Part shown: positions 45,061 through 58,134 of the stretch, piece by piece
Position numbering within the stretch: position 1 is the first letter of the stretch
Layout: each line of letters opens with the position of its first letter
From: Rhizophagus clarus
Taxonomy: Eukaryota > Glomeromycota > Glomeromycetes > Glomerales > Glomeraceae
Assembly (NCBI GenBank): GCA_015698045.1
Contig: BLAL01000274.1
Coordinates: forward strand, 868,001-932,000
Length of the DNA: 64,000 nucleotides
Direction: 5' to 3'
Translations under genes and position numbers: made by a program
The notes under the pieces: generated by a model
What the model was told of the DNA's origin: nothing
What the model saw: only the letters and a program-made list of their open reading frames with translations
Database searches by the model: none

Positions 45061-45539
45061 TAGTATTAATTTTGACCAGTGATTTTTTTCTCTTTTTTTT
45101 CATTTAATTATTATTTATTTTATTATCCAAGAAGCCACATCTTTAAGGAAAAATATATATATATATTTTTAACATTTCTAATTTAAAAAAATCTTTCTCT
45201 ATTTATATTTTACTTATATTATATTCAAGAGGCTGAATTCCAAATATTTTTAAATCATAAAAGTATCCCTAAATATAAATAAAAAAAATAAGTTTTTTAA
45301 AAGTTAGTTTTTTAATTTTGTTAAAAAAACTTTAAAAAAAAAACTATTTTTTGGTACTCCTATTAAATAATATGCATTAAAAAAATAAATTATAAATATT
45401 TTGCTATAATTGGCTACTTTTATATAAATTTTATATAGTGTAAGATTAACAATTTATAAAAACTGTTTGAAATATTAAAAATAAAAGAAGAATAGTATAT
45501 ATTAGAAGTACTGTGATAAACAAATAATCTGTAAAATAT
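45061..45539. other. AT-rich, no gene
   Basis: T-runs and A/T repeats only. Confidence 0.4.
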
Positions 45540-45598
45540 GACATAATTGGGTTTATAATAGAGTGTAAATCATCTAGTAAATAATAAATTTTCTTATA
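45540..45598 (-). repeat. Repeat D, left half of a copy split by the MULE
   Basis: Complemented, it reads TATAAGAAAATTTATTATTT then ACTAGATGATTTACAC, matching 32038-32073. Its other half lies beyond the MULE at 51168-51245. Confidence 0.65.
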
Positions 45599-46701
45599 TA
45601 AAAATTAGGCAATTTCTAATTGTACATGGGGTGTTTGTACTCATATCACATAATTTGCATAAAAATTTTCTTTTTTGGATTTTTACAATTTATTTAAACG
45701 TGAATCATGTAATTATAGTAATATTATATGTCACATGACACGATTTTATTAATTAAACCAATGAACCAATGAAATAATAAAATGCCTAAGTAATAACATT
45801 GGAACACATTTTTGCGTAATGTCCATATTAATAACATTTTCCATATTTTTGGCCTTTTATAATATTTGTTGAGTTCTCTAAGTTACTTCTATTTTGACTT
45901 TTTATTACATTAACAGCATTACCATCTTTTAAAACTTTGTTTTCCTTATGTAATACGCCTTTTTCAACATTTGCTATAAGCCTTTTTGGTGGTCATCTTT
46001 TATGCTTGATAACTATCAGATTATTAACATCAATTGAGTTTTTCTCCAGCCTACTTTGTATATCATAGATAAAGACCTTGAAAAGATTTGACAATTCGTC
46101 CTGCATTTCAGATTTAATAGCACAGTCAATAGCCTTCTTCAATAATCTAAATAATTCCACGTATATAACTTTAGGTGATCTTACAGATGATTGGAATGAT
46201 TGGAATGAATGAGGTGATGGTGAACCATATGAATCGATTCAAATAGAAAAAAAAATGTCAGAAGGTAATATGATAGATATGTTATCTTCCAATTGTATTT
46301 TATCACATACTAGGATAAAAAAATATTGTTGCAGAAGATCATTTGGTTCAACATTGGGATTTAAATACCATCGATTTGGGATCATATCTATATGAAAGGT
46401 CACAAATCTAGAGTAAATACTAACACGAAAAAAGTACTGACATATTAACCCTTTATTGACCAATAAAAGACATACAGGTACATAGATGCATACTATTATT
46501 AAGCAAATTTACATAATATCTGATTCCATATGTGCCAGTTGCTCGTACGTTTTATACTTCAAGAATTGCTTCTATTAGTAGATTTGACACCAATGATCGT
46601 AAAAGAATTTGTTTTGTGTCTTGCTCTTGTTCCCTAATTCCTACACTTATTTCTTCATTATCAGTTTCCATCTATAATCAGAAATACAAAGTTACCATAT
46701 A

Positions 46702-48962
46702 TCACGGGCCACAGTACCCCCCTATGCACAGTACCCCCTTAGAAAAATTTATCAAAATTTTAAAGTACCCAGATACTTTACATAGAAATTTTCAATTTAA
46801 AAGTTTAAAATTTGTAAAATACCTAGGGTATAATACTAGAAAAGGTTTATATGTAATATAATATCCCAGGTATAGCTTTATTTATTATTATTATTATTAC
46901 TTCATTATTACAATTTATTTATAGTAACTATACACTCGTTAATCGGTTCCTTATTTCTAATTGTATACAAATTTAATAATTAGAATAATTAGCAATTTTG
47001 ATAAACTGGAATAAAATAATATAAAAAAGAAAACTTTTACCTTATATATTTTATTTAATTTCTTGAGTCTATGGCGAATTTCTTCATCATCAGAATCTTG
47101 GTAGTTATAATTACCACTGTCTTCCCCTTTCCCCTCATTTTCGTCATTATCTTCTTCCTGATCTTCTTTTTGATCAACTTCGATGTTCCATTTATTCTCA
47201 TAATCTACCTCTTCGGCATATTCTTCATAATTTTCATCAGTTGAGTCATCAGAATTTTCTATCATTTTGTTATCTCTATCTAATAAACTATCATGATCAC
47301 CAATACAATCATCTTCTGAACCATCAAGGTTTGTTGAAATTCCACAACTTTTAAAAGATCTTTGAATAAGATCTTCACTAATTTCATCCCAAGATTCTTT
47401 AACCCATGTTGTAACTGTTGAATAAGAAGGTCTTTTAATTTTTCCTGTTAAAGTAAAAGCATGAATATTTGATATCATCCAATTATTATACCGATCCCTA
47501 ACCTGTAATTTCATCAATATTAGCGACTAAGAATAAAAAAAAGTAAAAAATTGAATAATATTTATTACCTTAGATTTAAAATTCTTGTTAATTACAACAT
47601 CTAGTGGTTGCAATTTGGATGTACAACCACCAAAAATCACGGCCATATTTGTATTTTTTTTCACTAATCGATTTTTAACAGAATCTACTATATGACCACG
47701 AAAAGAATCTAACACCAACATAGAACGTGGGTTGCCAAACTGGTTCCTCAAAGTCCACACGTTCTCAACCCATCACAACATCTCCTATTTGTTAACCCAC
47801 TCTTTTTCATTAGCTCTTATGTAAATACTGTTTGGAAATTTTTCTTTTGTGACATTTTTTAGTTTGAAAATACAAACTGCAGAAAGTTTCGTACCATCAG
47901 CCATACATGCAAGTATAACCGTAAATGATGATTGTTCATAATCAGTCATACGAATATTTACCATTTTTGCTCCTTTTTGATTTATAGTTGTATTACTTGG
48001 CAAATCAAACCACATGGGTGTTTCGTCCATATTGCCTATATATTTTAATTCATATTTATTGTGAATTCTTAGGTACATAACGTAACTCAAAAAAATATTC
48101 TGTTTTTCAATTAAATCTGATGGCAGTTGCTGTACTACCGTTGTTCTGCAATGCTCACTTAAATCGTATTTTCCTAGAAATCCATCAAGCCACTTAGGAG
48201 AAAATTTAAACCCAGCATTACCCGGATTATTTGCTAAAAATTCTGGACTTTTAGATAATAAAATAGTTTTATTGGTAATTATTTTTCGGGTAATAGCATT
48301 TCCATTGGCTCTTTTTTCACTTATCTATGCAAATAAATCATCTTCTAATTTTGGATATTTAGTAGGTTTACTCGGATGGAGCTTAGCTACATGAGGAGCA
48401 GTCGTTAACAAAGTTCCTTTTTTATTTGACCAATCACGCAGTTGTTTAGGCTGAATATTAAATTTTTTAGCAGTTCCATGTACATTTCTATTATTGTTCT
48501 CAAAATAATGTACTATCATTAACTTTTCTCTTACATTCTATTGTCTTCATTTCTTTTGTGGTAAATGGTTGCGTGCTTTTTTATTTCTTTTGTTGCCAAT
48601 AACTACTATTTTACTTTTAGTAGAAAGAAAATAAAGACGCGTAAAATAAAAACACGTAAATCAAACAAAGACATTTTTATGTATGAATAGGGGTTATTTT
48701 GATAAATAATTTTATGTAAAATATCTTGAAAAGGTATCAAGATATGAGAGATGGGATGCATTTAGAAATTCTTAACGAAAAATTACATCATAGTGATATT
48801 ACTGATTAATTAAAATACCTGGATATTATACATGGTAAGTAACCCAGATATTTTAAAAATCCTGTACCACCCTATGTATAGTATCCACCTGTGTATAGTA
48901 CCCCCAGGTACGCCCAAAACCCCCAAAATTTGCAAGATACCCAGGGTACTGTGGCCTGTGAT
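46702..48962 (-). mobile_element. pogo/Tigger-type DNA transposon, 2261 bp, inserted at TA in the MULE
   Basis: The ends TCACGGGCCACAGTACCC (46702) and, complemented, TCACAGGCCACAGTACCC (48962) match at 17 of 18. TA lies on both sides (46700-46701 and 48963-48964). The rejoined target would be CCATATATGG. The subterminal CAGTACCCCC / GTATAGTACCCCCA motifs recur near both ends. Confidence 0.9.
46957..48545 (-). pseudogene. pogo/Tigger transposase (CENP-B-like HTH, DDE core), broken by stops
   Basis: Order: a Psq/CENP-B-type helix-turn-helix (REKLMIVHYFENNNRNVHGT, AKKFNIQPKQLRDW) near 48540-48430; a second HTH of Tc5 type (SPEFLANNPGNAGFKFSPKW, LDGFLGKYDLS); the DDE core with first Asp in IGNMDETPMWFDLP (~48030), second in MLVLDSFRGH (~47720) and third in LQPLDVVINKNFK (~47595); a 66-nt intron 47503-47568 (GTAATA..TTACAG) joining NKNFKSK to VRDRYNNWM; then TTWVKESWDEISEDLIQRSF and an Asp/Glu-rich tail. 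In-frame TAG near 48325 (probably once Trp) and TAG and TGA near 47780 break it. All three catalytic Asp remain. Confidence 0.88.
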
Positions 48963-50559
48963 ATATGGTAATAATCAAATATCAAGATAAACTATGGCAT
49001 ATGAGTCAAATAAAATTCGCCAAATGATTTACCTTTATCAAATGATGCCATTCTGTAATTTGATTAATATCATAACATACAGATTGATTCATTTATGATT
49101 ATTGCTTACCAAGCATCACAGGAGTTAAAAACTTTTTAATAATGACATCAACTCTACTAAAGAATTTCGTTTAGCATCAGCATACTGTTCGTGGGTAATG
49201 CGTTACTTTCAACTTCAAAATTTTCTAAGTATTCATTATTTTTAACATGGTCAGCAATACTAATCAATAGATTATATAATGAAGTAGAACGATTCACTTT
49301 ATCATGAATATGCCTATTTATTGACTCAATTCGCTGTGTACTTTGTGTATCAGCTGTGAATTTTTTACAGATCTAAGATACCACCCACAAATCTTTAATA
49401 TTATAGAGAGTGTTAGATAGATATTTGGCTGCTACAGGATATTGTTCAATTAGTTGATTCCAGTGAAGTTCAAACAATTCTTCACAAAGGGAATTTCAGC
49501 ATATATAGAACTTATGATGGAATTCCTCAAACTGACTGCCTAACTTTCCTTTAAGTTTTTTCTGAAGGTTTAGGTCTATGTGAAATATACATATCAGATG
49601 ATGGGCATTGGAAAAAATATTTTTGATCAAACGAATCAGAGAGGGATCTGAATTAGAAAAAATAATTCGTGAAAAAACGCTTGTCTCAGTAAGAATACTA
49701 TCAAGTATTCACTGGTATGTATCTAGCGTTTTGACTTCAATGATTGCACATGCAATGATTCTAGTTCTGTAATTGTTGTCAATTACAGTTACTACACAAA
49801 GGACCATCTGGAATTGGTTCATGTTATAAGTGCTATCCACTATGATAACATCATTATATTGGTTATATAATTCCCTCTGTACAGGAGACATCCATAATAG
49901 AGAAACTAATCTTCTTGATATTGGATCTAGTCAAGTTTTTATAATCCAAAGTGGCTCAGAATCTTTTCAATCCATTAATAATTAAAGCATTTGCGAAGCA
50001 TCACCATCTTCCAGATTATTTTTTTTACAAAATTGGTAAACCGCGTTATACAAGTCTTTCCTGTAGATAGGCTAATTCAGATAATCATATTTCAATAAGG
50101 GATATATAGATATCGAATCCATGTGTCCTTAAACAACATATTTCTTCACATTAGCCAGCATTTCTTATGTTAACTTCTGAAACTGAGGAGCTATTTCTTA
50201 TATCATTGAGGTAAGCGGATGGTTATGGACATTATTAAACAAATTAATTTTCATAATGTTACTTGTTTTGGATAAGTTAGATTAACTTTTCAAGGACATG
50301 ATATTTGTTAAGAATGAGTATTGCGTTTCTTTGTTAGATCTGACGTGGCTTGTGAAATATGAGATTCAGATTTCATGTATTCATAAGTAACCCTTCGCAA
50401 TATGCCCTTAATGTATTCACTCGTTCTAATTTTGTAACTGAAACCCTTTTTTAATGCGAACCTATGCATTCACGCTTTGAAATCTTCCCAATCAGAAAAA
50501 GTAAGACCAGTGGTCAAATCTAAAGAATTGGATAGTTCGTCTGATCCATTAGACTCATT

Positions 50560-50835
50560 ATCATTGATTGAATGTTGGTTGGTTTCATGAATCTATTATG
50601 TAGATTTTCTTTAATTGATTATAATACAGCAGGATTGTAGGAAATGTATAAGAACTTAGGAAATATATACATAAGTTTTCGAAGTATCAGAATTATTATC
50701 GACGGTTGATAGGTTAGTTTCATGAACCTGTTATACAATTCTCTTTAATTCATAACAATACAGCAGGTAATATACAGTACAATGAAACAGAAAATTTGAG
50801 ATAATATATATGTAAGTTTTTGAAGTTTTTAATGA
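50560..50835. repeat. ~120-bp duplication in the MULE 5' region
   Basis: GGTTGGTTTCATGAATCTAT then TATGTAGATTTTCTTTAATT and ATACAGCAGG (from ~50577) recurs as GGTTAGTTTCATGAACCTGT then TATACAATTCTCTTTAATTC and ATACAGCAGG (from ~50712), both followed by ATATA-ATAAGTTTT-GAAG. Confidence 0.7.
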
Positions 50836-51167
50836 AATCAAAGCTTCATATCATTCATTATCACTAACGTTTCTTTGTTCTATTTCATACATCTTGATTA
50901 TATTTAATGATTCTGCTTGATTCATATCGAATATATTCAAAGGCTTACAATTTACAGTAAAGAAATAAAAATAAGAAAGAAAAAGTGAATAAGCAAATAA
51001 AGGATAATCAGATTATCATGATATAACGAATAGATCACTATAACGTAAACAAATTACATGAACGTGACCGTTAATAAATTTATCTTTCTAAAAAAGAAAA
51101 TTTTCATATCAATCATATAATACATGTACAGACACCCTGTGTAAATTAACATTTTTTCTAAAAATTA

Positions 51168-51245
51168 TCAGATTAAATTACTCTAATTAAATCACCCTAA
51201 GTTAAAATTAGATTTATATTTATGTAAAAATAATTTTCTAGTTAC
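51168..51245 (-). repeat. Repeat D, right half of the copy split by the MULE
   Basis: Complemented it reads ATAAATCTAATTTTAACTTA, then GGGTGATTTAATTAGAGTAA and TTTAATCTGA, matching 31979-32030. Confidence 0.65.
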
Positions 51246-53313
51246 TATACAATTTTTTAAACACATTTTATTATAATAAAAATTTGAGTTATTGATATGA
51301 TAATACAAGGTTAATTTTCAGAAATTTGTAAGATATCCAAAATACTATGATCTATAATTATTTAATTTATCTAAATTAAAAAATATAATTAATTTAATTA
51401 ACCTATAAAATTTAAAAATTAATTATATATAAATAATATATAATAAATAAGATTTTACATATCAAAAAAAATTTATTTTTAGAATATTTATAAAAAATAG
51501 GGATGTATTACCAGTAATAAAATTTTAAGATCATAAAAAGATAAAAAATTTTGTAATGATACTGAAGAAGATTGGATAATAATTTATAATTATATAAGCA
51601 TAATTACCCTAAAAGCACTTCAAAAAATTCTATAATTATATAATAAATTTGCCAATTATTTTCTAAAATTACTTTACATTTCAAATAAAACTTAACATAT
51701 ACTTCATATAGGTTTAAAATTAAAAATATATTTGTATTTTTTTTTTATGAATAACTTTAAATGCCATTTTAGTAAAATTCATTATTTTGAAAGAATATAT
51801 ATAAAAAGCCAAAAATTATACTAAGTAAACTTGTAGAGAATGTAAAATTACAGATCATATATAAATTTTTTCGGTGATATTTTAGGAAATGATCGGTAAA
51901 TTTATCACGTGAACCAGGTAATTTGGTAAGCACTACTGGTTTTAATACCTTTGAATTACAAGATATTTCGGTCAAAATTATGGTTTTATATAAGTCACAT
52001 GAATAAATAATTGTAATATGACCGGAATATAAAGTTTTTTTTTAAAAAATTAGTCTTTTTATGATTAATATATTAATATTTATGCTTTATAATAACATAA
52101 AGCAATATGCGCGACAGTAATTAATTTACATCATTTGACGTACGTCAATAATATATTTATTTATTTATTTATTTAATTTTTTTTTTTTTACATAGTAGTA
52201 ATAAGAATTATATTCAATATAAACAAAAAAAAAAATAAAATAAACAAAAAATAGATAACGGGGAAGAAAACATTTACATCGAAGAGAAAATGATGAATTC
52301 ACAATAAGTACCAATAGGTACGGTAAAAAAAATTGATAAGAACATATAAATAATAAATAAAAAGGATATAAAAAAGCATCTTTCAAAAACTTATCAAAAG
52401 TCATAATATATAAAAGAAGAAAAGTTATGTACTAGTAATGTACTGTATATTTATAATACATTGTAAAAATATATATATATAAATAAGTATATATATAAAA
52501 TAAATAATCACAAGTAAAAAGAAAATGATAAAAACATACGTAAGATGATGTTAATTCTTGAGGGGAAGTACTGAATAGTCCTTTTTTCATCTTCTAATCT
52601 CAAAAAATAACATTGACTAATACCAATCAACCCCAAAAAAGATATGATATAAAGATAAAATGAAGAGTTATTGGTACTAGGATAAAAAAAGAAAAAAACG
52701 AATGAATAAGTTAAATGGAGTTATCAAAAAGGTAATGTTGAAAGCATTGTCAAATGCATTGTATTCGGATAGTTTGAAAATTGAGAGGATGAATTATAAA
52801 TGAATATTTTGAGATAAGGAAAAGAAATAAGGATAAAAAATAGTCTTAAAAAAAAATGAAGAAAAGTATATAAAGTTATAAAGAGTAAAAAAGAGTAGGA
52901 TATAGAGAAAAAACAATAAAAAAGAGTATAATAATAAAATATAATAAAACATAAATTTATTTTTTTTTTTTTTTTTTTTTTATACAAGTTATATAAAAGT
53001 TATCCTTGCGTGAACTTTATTGAAAGAAATAATCAGATGCGAGATACAATCGCCGCATCTTTCTCCAAGAGAGATCACGTGATTAAAAATTTTTTGAAGC
53101 TTAAAAAAATTGGGCGAAAATAAAATCATAGATGTGTGCATTCTTCCTTATTCGGTATTTACAATTCCTTTTTGCAATTACCAGGGACGATGTTTTTAAA
53201 AAATCTTATTTCGATTTGTAATCGAATATTTATTGCTTGTTATAAATACTATATAAATCCTAGCTATTAAATTGTTTTTTTTTTTTTGATTTTTTTTTAT
53301 GTCGTTTTTTCGT

Positions 53314-53347
<34 letters not shown>

Positions 53348-53686
53348 CATTTGCTGTAATTTCCATAAATCAAATTCGCAGAATCTTCCTCACAGAAAAT
53401 ACTTCAATTGATCACAAATCGAAATTATCGTCCAGCAAAAAAAAAATCATCATCTCAACCAAATTTGATTTAATTCAACCAAAACACACATCCAATATAA
53501 AATATTAATCTCAAATTCACACTTCCCCCCTTTTTTTTTGGTATGAAAACGAACATTAAATAAATAATCAATATTTACTTTTTTTTTTTTTAATAGTCCT
53601 TTTAAATACTTTTTTTCCCTCATTTAATAAATAAATCTTCATTTGACGAATATTCTCATAATTCCACCCAATTCTCTTAAACACCT
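51246..53686. other. Intergenic between the MULE and the BTB gene; no gene recognised
   Basis: AT-rich, with a purine-rich tract on the plus strand at 52720-52935 and a T22-24 run at ~52958-52981. A perfect palindrome TGACGTACGTCA lies at 52136-52147. Small open frames are low complexity. The last part likely includes the 3' UTR of the gene ending at 53687. Confidence 0.45.
52136..52147. promoter_or_regulatory. Perfect 12-bp palindrome TGACGTACGTCA (CRE/bZIP-like)
   Basis: TGACGTACGTCA is self-complementary and contains two TGACGT half-sites, the core bound by CREB/ATF-type bZIP factors. There is no gene start nearby, so a regulatory role is only a possibility. Confidence 0.25.
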
Positions 53687-54163
53687 TTAATAAGTTTCAA
53701 CTATACCATCAAAATCAATATCAACACCCATTTCTTCAGCTTCTTCAATAAATGCATCCAATATATCATAAGCTTCTCTTCCTAACTTTAAGAAACTCAC
53801 GTTAGCATAAAATTTAGGAAAATTTTCCAAAGTAATTAAATCTAACCAAGCATCATCATCATGATGGTATAACCAATGTAAAATAGGTTCAAAAACTTCA
53901 GGATAAGGTATCGGAATAGTTAAAATATTAGAATATTTAGAACGATTTCCTAAAATATTTATAGGACCTAAAAGTTGATTAAAAAATCCTGATTGAGTTG
54001 CTAATACTAACGTATGAGACCAGAAATAATACGTTGATGTTGATGGTGATGATTGTAATTGTTTATTAAATGTAGGAGATGTGGGAGGGGATGCTGGAGG
54101 GGTAAATTGTTGTAAATATTGTTGTTGTTGACTATTTTGTTGTTGTTGCTGTTGTTGTTGTTG

Positions 54164-54194
<31 letters not shown>

Positions 54195-54616
54195 TGTTGT
54201 TGTTGTTGTTGTTGTGATTGAGATTGATAAATTATATTATAAAGTTGCTGTTGATAATTATATAACATGACATTAAAATGACAAGTTATATCAGCGGCTT
54301 CAGAAGCTGAAATATTTGATTTACTACAATTTATTATTGGTACATTATTCTTTTCATTATTATTTATGTTAGAATAAGATAAGAAATAATTACAATAATA
54401 ATCAATTTCAGTCGTCCTGACGACTCTCAGTAAGAAATCTGATGTATAATTATTCTTCCAATGTTGGGGTCCAATCTCATCTAAATTTTTTAAAAAATAT
54501 GCCGTCGGGATCGATTTACAAGAAAAAGGATCTTTATAAAAGGCCGGTGTATGATCCGTTTGTTTATATAGTGGCAAAATAACTCGTTTGCGTTTCGGTG
54601 ATATTGGTAAACCCAT
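53687..54616 (-). CDS. BTB/POZ-like protein with a poly-Q insertion
   Basis: Single open frame from ATG at 54614-54616, 309 residues. HWKNNYTSDFLLRVV (~52-66) looks like the first strand of a BTB fold (SDxxLxV). A 120-residue Asn/Ser/Gln-rich insertion follows, including about 27 Gln encoded by mixed CAA/CAG at ~133-160, then PPASPPTSP. The fold resumes at ~195 with FWSHTLVLATQSGFFNQLLG (the AHrxvLAxrSxyF motif of BTB) and IPIPYPEVFEPILHWLYHHD. A C-terminal helix pair (FYANVSFLKLGREAYDILDA) and an acidic end follow. BTB proteins dimerise and often act as Cullin-3 adaptors or transcription regulators; no partner domain is visible here. Start supported by the basic SPKRKR segment, a possible nuclear signal. 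Poly-A/T runs flank both sides. Confidence 0.8.
54130..54222 (-). repeat. (CAA/CAG)n poly-glutamine tract
   Basis: On the plus strand TTGTTGTTGCTG-type triplets run about 27 units: pure GTT blocks flanking about eight consecutive GCT. The mixed codons slow slippage, but the pure inner blocks are likely to be length-variable. Confidence 0.9.
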
Positions 54617-54787
54617 AATTATTATTTTTTATTTTATTATTTTTTTTTTTTTTTTATTAAATTGACGAATAATGTCGAGAAATGTCGAGAAATGTCTTTT
54701 TTTTTATTTTTCTTCTTTAATAAAAAAGTTTTTTTTTTTTTCCTTTTTGATTGAAAAAGATATTCGTTTTTGTCGTTAGAAAAGGAT

Positions 54788-54821
<34 letters not shown>

Positions 54822-55399
54822 AAATAAAATAAAATTATTATTTTATTATTAAATTTTTTTTTTCTTTTCGTTTTTTTTTTAAAAATTTTTTTTTTTTTTA
54901 AAAAAAAAAGAACCTTTCGATTAAATATAAACGTATATTAATTATTAAAATAATGAAAAAAAAAAAAAACTACTTTTTTTTCGAAATATATTCTATTAAA
55001 AAAAATTGAAAAAGAAAGAGCTTCTTTTCAAAAAAAAAAAGAAAAAAAAAAAGAGGCCTAAAAAATTGCGATGAGGAAAAAAAAATAACGCATAGCTAAT
55101 ATATATTGAAAAATGTCAAATCCCAGCCACATTTTTGAATAAAAATGAAAAATTAATTTAGAAAGATTTTTTATTATGAAGTTTACGGTGACACGGTTTG
55201 TTTTACTTAAAAGGTAACAATGGTTAATAACGAAAGGGGCAAACAAAACGGGGCGATTTAAAATAAAGAGAAGAAAAAAAAAAAAAAAATAAACAAACAT
55301 CATATTCGGCAAAAATAAACACCTAAAGAAATTCGATCAATTGAAATTTAAAATGATATATAAGTGGAAGACAATATAAATTTTTAGACTGAGAAGTAA
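54617..55399. other. Upstream region of the BTB gene, homopolymer-rich
   Basis: Contains many A and T runs, among them about 30 A at ~54789-54819. No gene is seen. Open frames here are composition artefacts. Confidence 0.45.
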
Positions 55400-55418
55400 G
55401 GGGGGGGGAGGGGAGGGG
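55400..55418 (+). other. G-rich tract with quadruplex potential
   Basis: The runs are G10, G4 and G4 separated by single A, followed by T7. Four stacked G-runs can be drawn from it. It is exceptional in DNA this poor in G. Confidence 0.6.
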
Positions 55419-57225
55419 TTTTTTTACCCAGGCTTATACTAACGAAAAAGAGGTCAAAATTTGGATATTATATGTATTATCACACATAAAAGTAAAACTA
55501 GTTCGGAGGTAATTTACACTAACTAGGTGTTATGTACTACCCCAGTAAACTAATCATCATAATTGTTTATCAATGTCGATTAAGAGAATCAAATATTATT
55601 AATTGGTCATTTCCGAAATGCATTTATTAATTGACCATATGGATGAATAATGATAGGTTATATATTGAAATGAAGGCTAATTATAGAAAAAAGAATTTTT
55701 AACATTCGGATATAAATATAGACATGATAGAAGTAAAGATAGAAATCACGATCATAACAAAAAGAAATGTTAGTGGCGCACGCAATAAAAATATATATAT
55801 ATAAGAGTGGTACAGATCAACAAAGATAATAATAGTTGTCAATTTTAGGACATCAAAAGAAATTCCGCGTTTGGATTATTTCGCTATCTACCGATTATCA
55901 TCTCATGTATATAAAGTACTAGTAGGAATTCGATAAAAATGTTTATTATACTAAAAAGTCTATTAATGGAAAAATTTTTATTAATATTCAGTGGAAAAGA
56001 ACAAAACATTACGCCGACAAACTTTTTAGTTATTAAAGATTTTACTAAACCTCATTTGGTTCTATTGTTTTCTTTGATAATCAAGTTCACCCTTTTTTTA
56101 CGCGTAATAAAAATTAAGGTTATTTATTTTACGATTAAAATTAACAATGATTATATTCAAAATTACAATGGTAAAATGATCACGCGTTTAAATAATTTCG
56201 ATTAAAAGGAAAGATCTTTTCCTTTTATAACAACTTTCTTCTCAATTAACATCCAAGATTACATTTTCTTATGAACTAAAAAAGGTACTTTGTAATTGGC
56301 AACTCTTAAAATAAAACTTTATTTGTGTTCGTTCATTCAGGAAAAACGTGAATATTACAATATATTTTGGTTACAAATTTACACACACACACACACATAT
56401 ATATATAAAAAAACTAGTTTAATTTCGCGTTTTTTTTTTTTTTTTTTTTTTTTTTTTTCATTACTTAGTTACATCACATGAAATGACGGAAAAACAAAAT
56501 AGAACACAGAACTTGAATATGATTGGCGTTCAAAATTCAATTACGTAATAAGTTACTTAATATGATGTACTACTTTTACACAAATCGAAACCGAATTTTC
56601 GGGTTTTCATTTTACTTTCATCATGCATCTTTTTGGTGTAAAATGCTAATACTAAAAAGTTTTTTAGGTGCATAAATCAACAACAATATAATTTGCATTC
56701 TTCATTATAGTTAATTTTACACAACAAAACTTAAAAGGAACGAAATTACTCTGTTGTCAAAATTTGGACATCAAATAATGATCTATCTTATCTTTAATTT
56801 ATGTGGCTGGAATAAAATAGGAGTTGTTAGGAAATGTGGCGAATTATAGAATGTAGAACTTTATATATTTTCATTGCCAAATTTGGAAGAAAATGAAAAA
56901 TACATAACAAAAAATTTTTTTTTTTTTTTTTAAAAAAAAAAATTATACATGATTTTGTTTAGATAAATAAAAGATCACAAGCCAAAAAAAAAAAATAATT
57001 ATATTATATTATATATATATATATATATATATATTATGCTTAAAATGACTTTTTTTTTAAGTTATTTGTTATATATGCAAAACGCGTTTCAGATTTGTGA
57101 TTAGTTTGTTTCTTTCAATAAATTACTTTAATTGTTACTTTATTTTTGCCTACAGAAAATCAAAATTGGATTACAAGGAAAAAAAAAAAAAAAATTAAAA
57201 AAAAACAAAACAAAACAAGAAAAAA

Positions 57226-57256
<31 letters not shown>

Positions 57257-58134
57257 TTTTTAAAAGAAATTAATGAAAAGATATAGGGGAAAATAAATGA
57301 AATTGTTTGGTAATTTAATGGTTACGATATTTGTTATACCGAGAAAGTAATGCGTATTAATGTGTTGGTTGTGTTGGTGTGTTTGGTTAATTAATCAATT
57401 TTAATTATGTTGATGATCAAATAATTGAGTTGTATAAATTATTAAAGTATTTCAATGCATTAATAATAATTATTTTTTCATTTCTAATGATATTACTCAC
57501 CACTTATAAACTGTTTATATTGTTAATCGATATATTTGTTCATTTCAATAAAAAAAAAAATTCATGATTTTCCATTTTTGTACTTCAAAAGATTATAATT
57601 AACAAAGTTTTGTTTTGTTTTCGTGTAATGGTGGCGCTAATGTATTTCTAATTTGGATAGCCTGTTTTATTAAAAGTATATATATTTTTAAAAATGACGT
57701 TAAAAAAAGTTGATGAATGAAAAATCATGAATGAAAGATTGTGAATTTGGAAGGTAAAGAATGAAACAGATTATCATTTTTGTTTTATTCGGAATGGTTT
57801 CAAGATTTCGGTATAAAGTTCGGTGAAAAATGTATTATAAAGTATTATAAAGTATTATTATTATTATTATTATTATTATAATTAAAACGTCACATATATA
57901 CAATGAGATCGTCACAGAAAATTTTTAAGGAATAATTAAAACTTGTTATTAACTTGCAAGTTGTTTAGCCATAATGTTTTAATAAAACTAAATTTGGTAT
58001 CTTATAATATTTTTTTCACTTCATTTTTAGTTAACAAAATTTTTGCCGAGTTTATAATTCAAGTAATAAATTCTTTTTTAAAAACTTTAATCCTGAAATA
58101 CCTGTTTTTTTTTCATATGAATATTTTTTCTTCC

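Larger units (their letters stand above)
45795..50600 (-). pseudogene. MULE transposase, FAR1-like, with SWIM finger and zinc knuckle; decayed
   Basis: In order on the minus strand: an FAR1-type DNA-binding region (LTFSDWEDFKA-MHRFALKKG, YKIRTSEYI) at ~50510-50380; a linker with DLYNAVYQFCKKNNLEDGDA; the MULE RNase H-like core with WMSPVQRELYNQYNDVIIVD, STYNMNQFQM and SRIIFSNSDPSLIRLIKNIF followed by NAHHLICIFHID; a helical part (STQRIESINRHIHDK); the pogo insertion in an intron ending GATTATAG before ATGGAAACTG; a SWIM-like CTC...CQYFF block (usual His replaced by Phe or Tyr); then HKR-PPKRLIANVEKG and a C-terminal YGHYAKMC knuckle missing its first Cys. At least ten stops or frame changes make it inactive. 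Confidence 0.82.
45608..51158 (-). mobile_element. Mutator-like (MULE) element, 5551 bp including a nested pogo element
   Basis: The terminal inverted repeats are about 65-70 bp and diverged: GGGGTGTTTGTAC then ATAAAAATTTTCTTTTTT on the left, AGGGTGTCTGTAC then ATGAAAATTTTCTTTTTT on the right (complemented). The 9-mer TAAAAATTA is found exactly at 45599-45607 and 51159-51167. A 9-bp duplication and long inverted repeats are diagnostic for Mutator-like elements. Without the pogo insertion (2261 bp plus TA) it is about 3.3 kb. It sits inside dispersed repeat D. Confidence 0.88.

Noticed and set aside
51769-51975. 68-residue minus-strand frame starting MTEISCNSKV
   Set aside because: The first half looks protein-like but no domain, splice sites or conserved neighbour support a gene; the second half is Phe/Ile composition.
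55939-56205. 88-residue plus-strand frame between the BTB gene and the retroposon
   Set aside because: Composition matches AT-rich background and no motif is recognisable.
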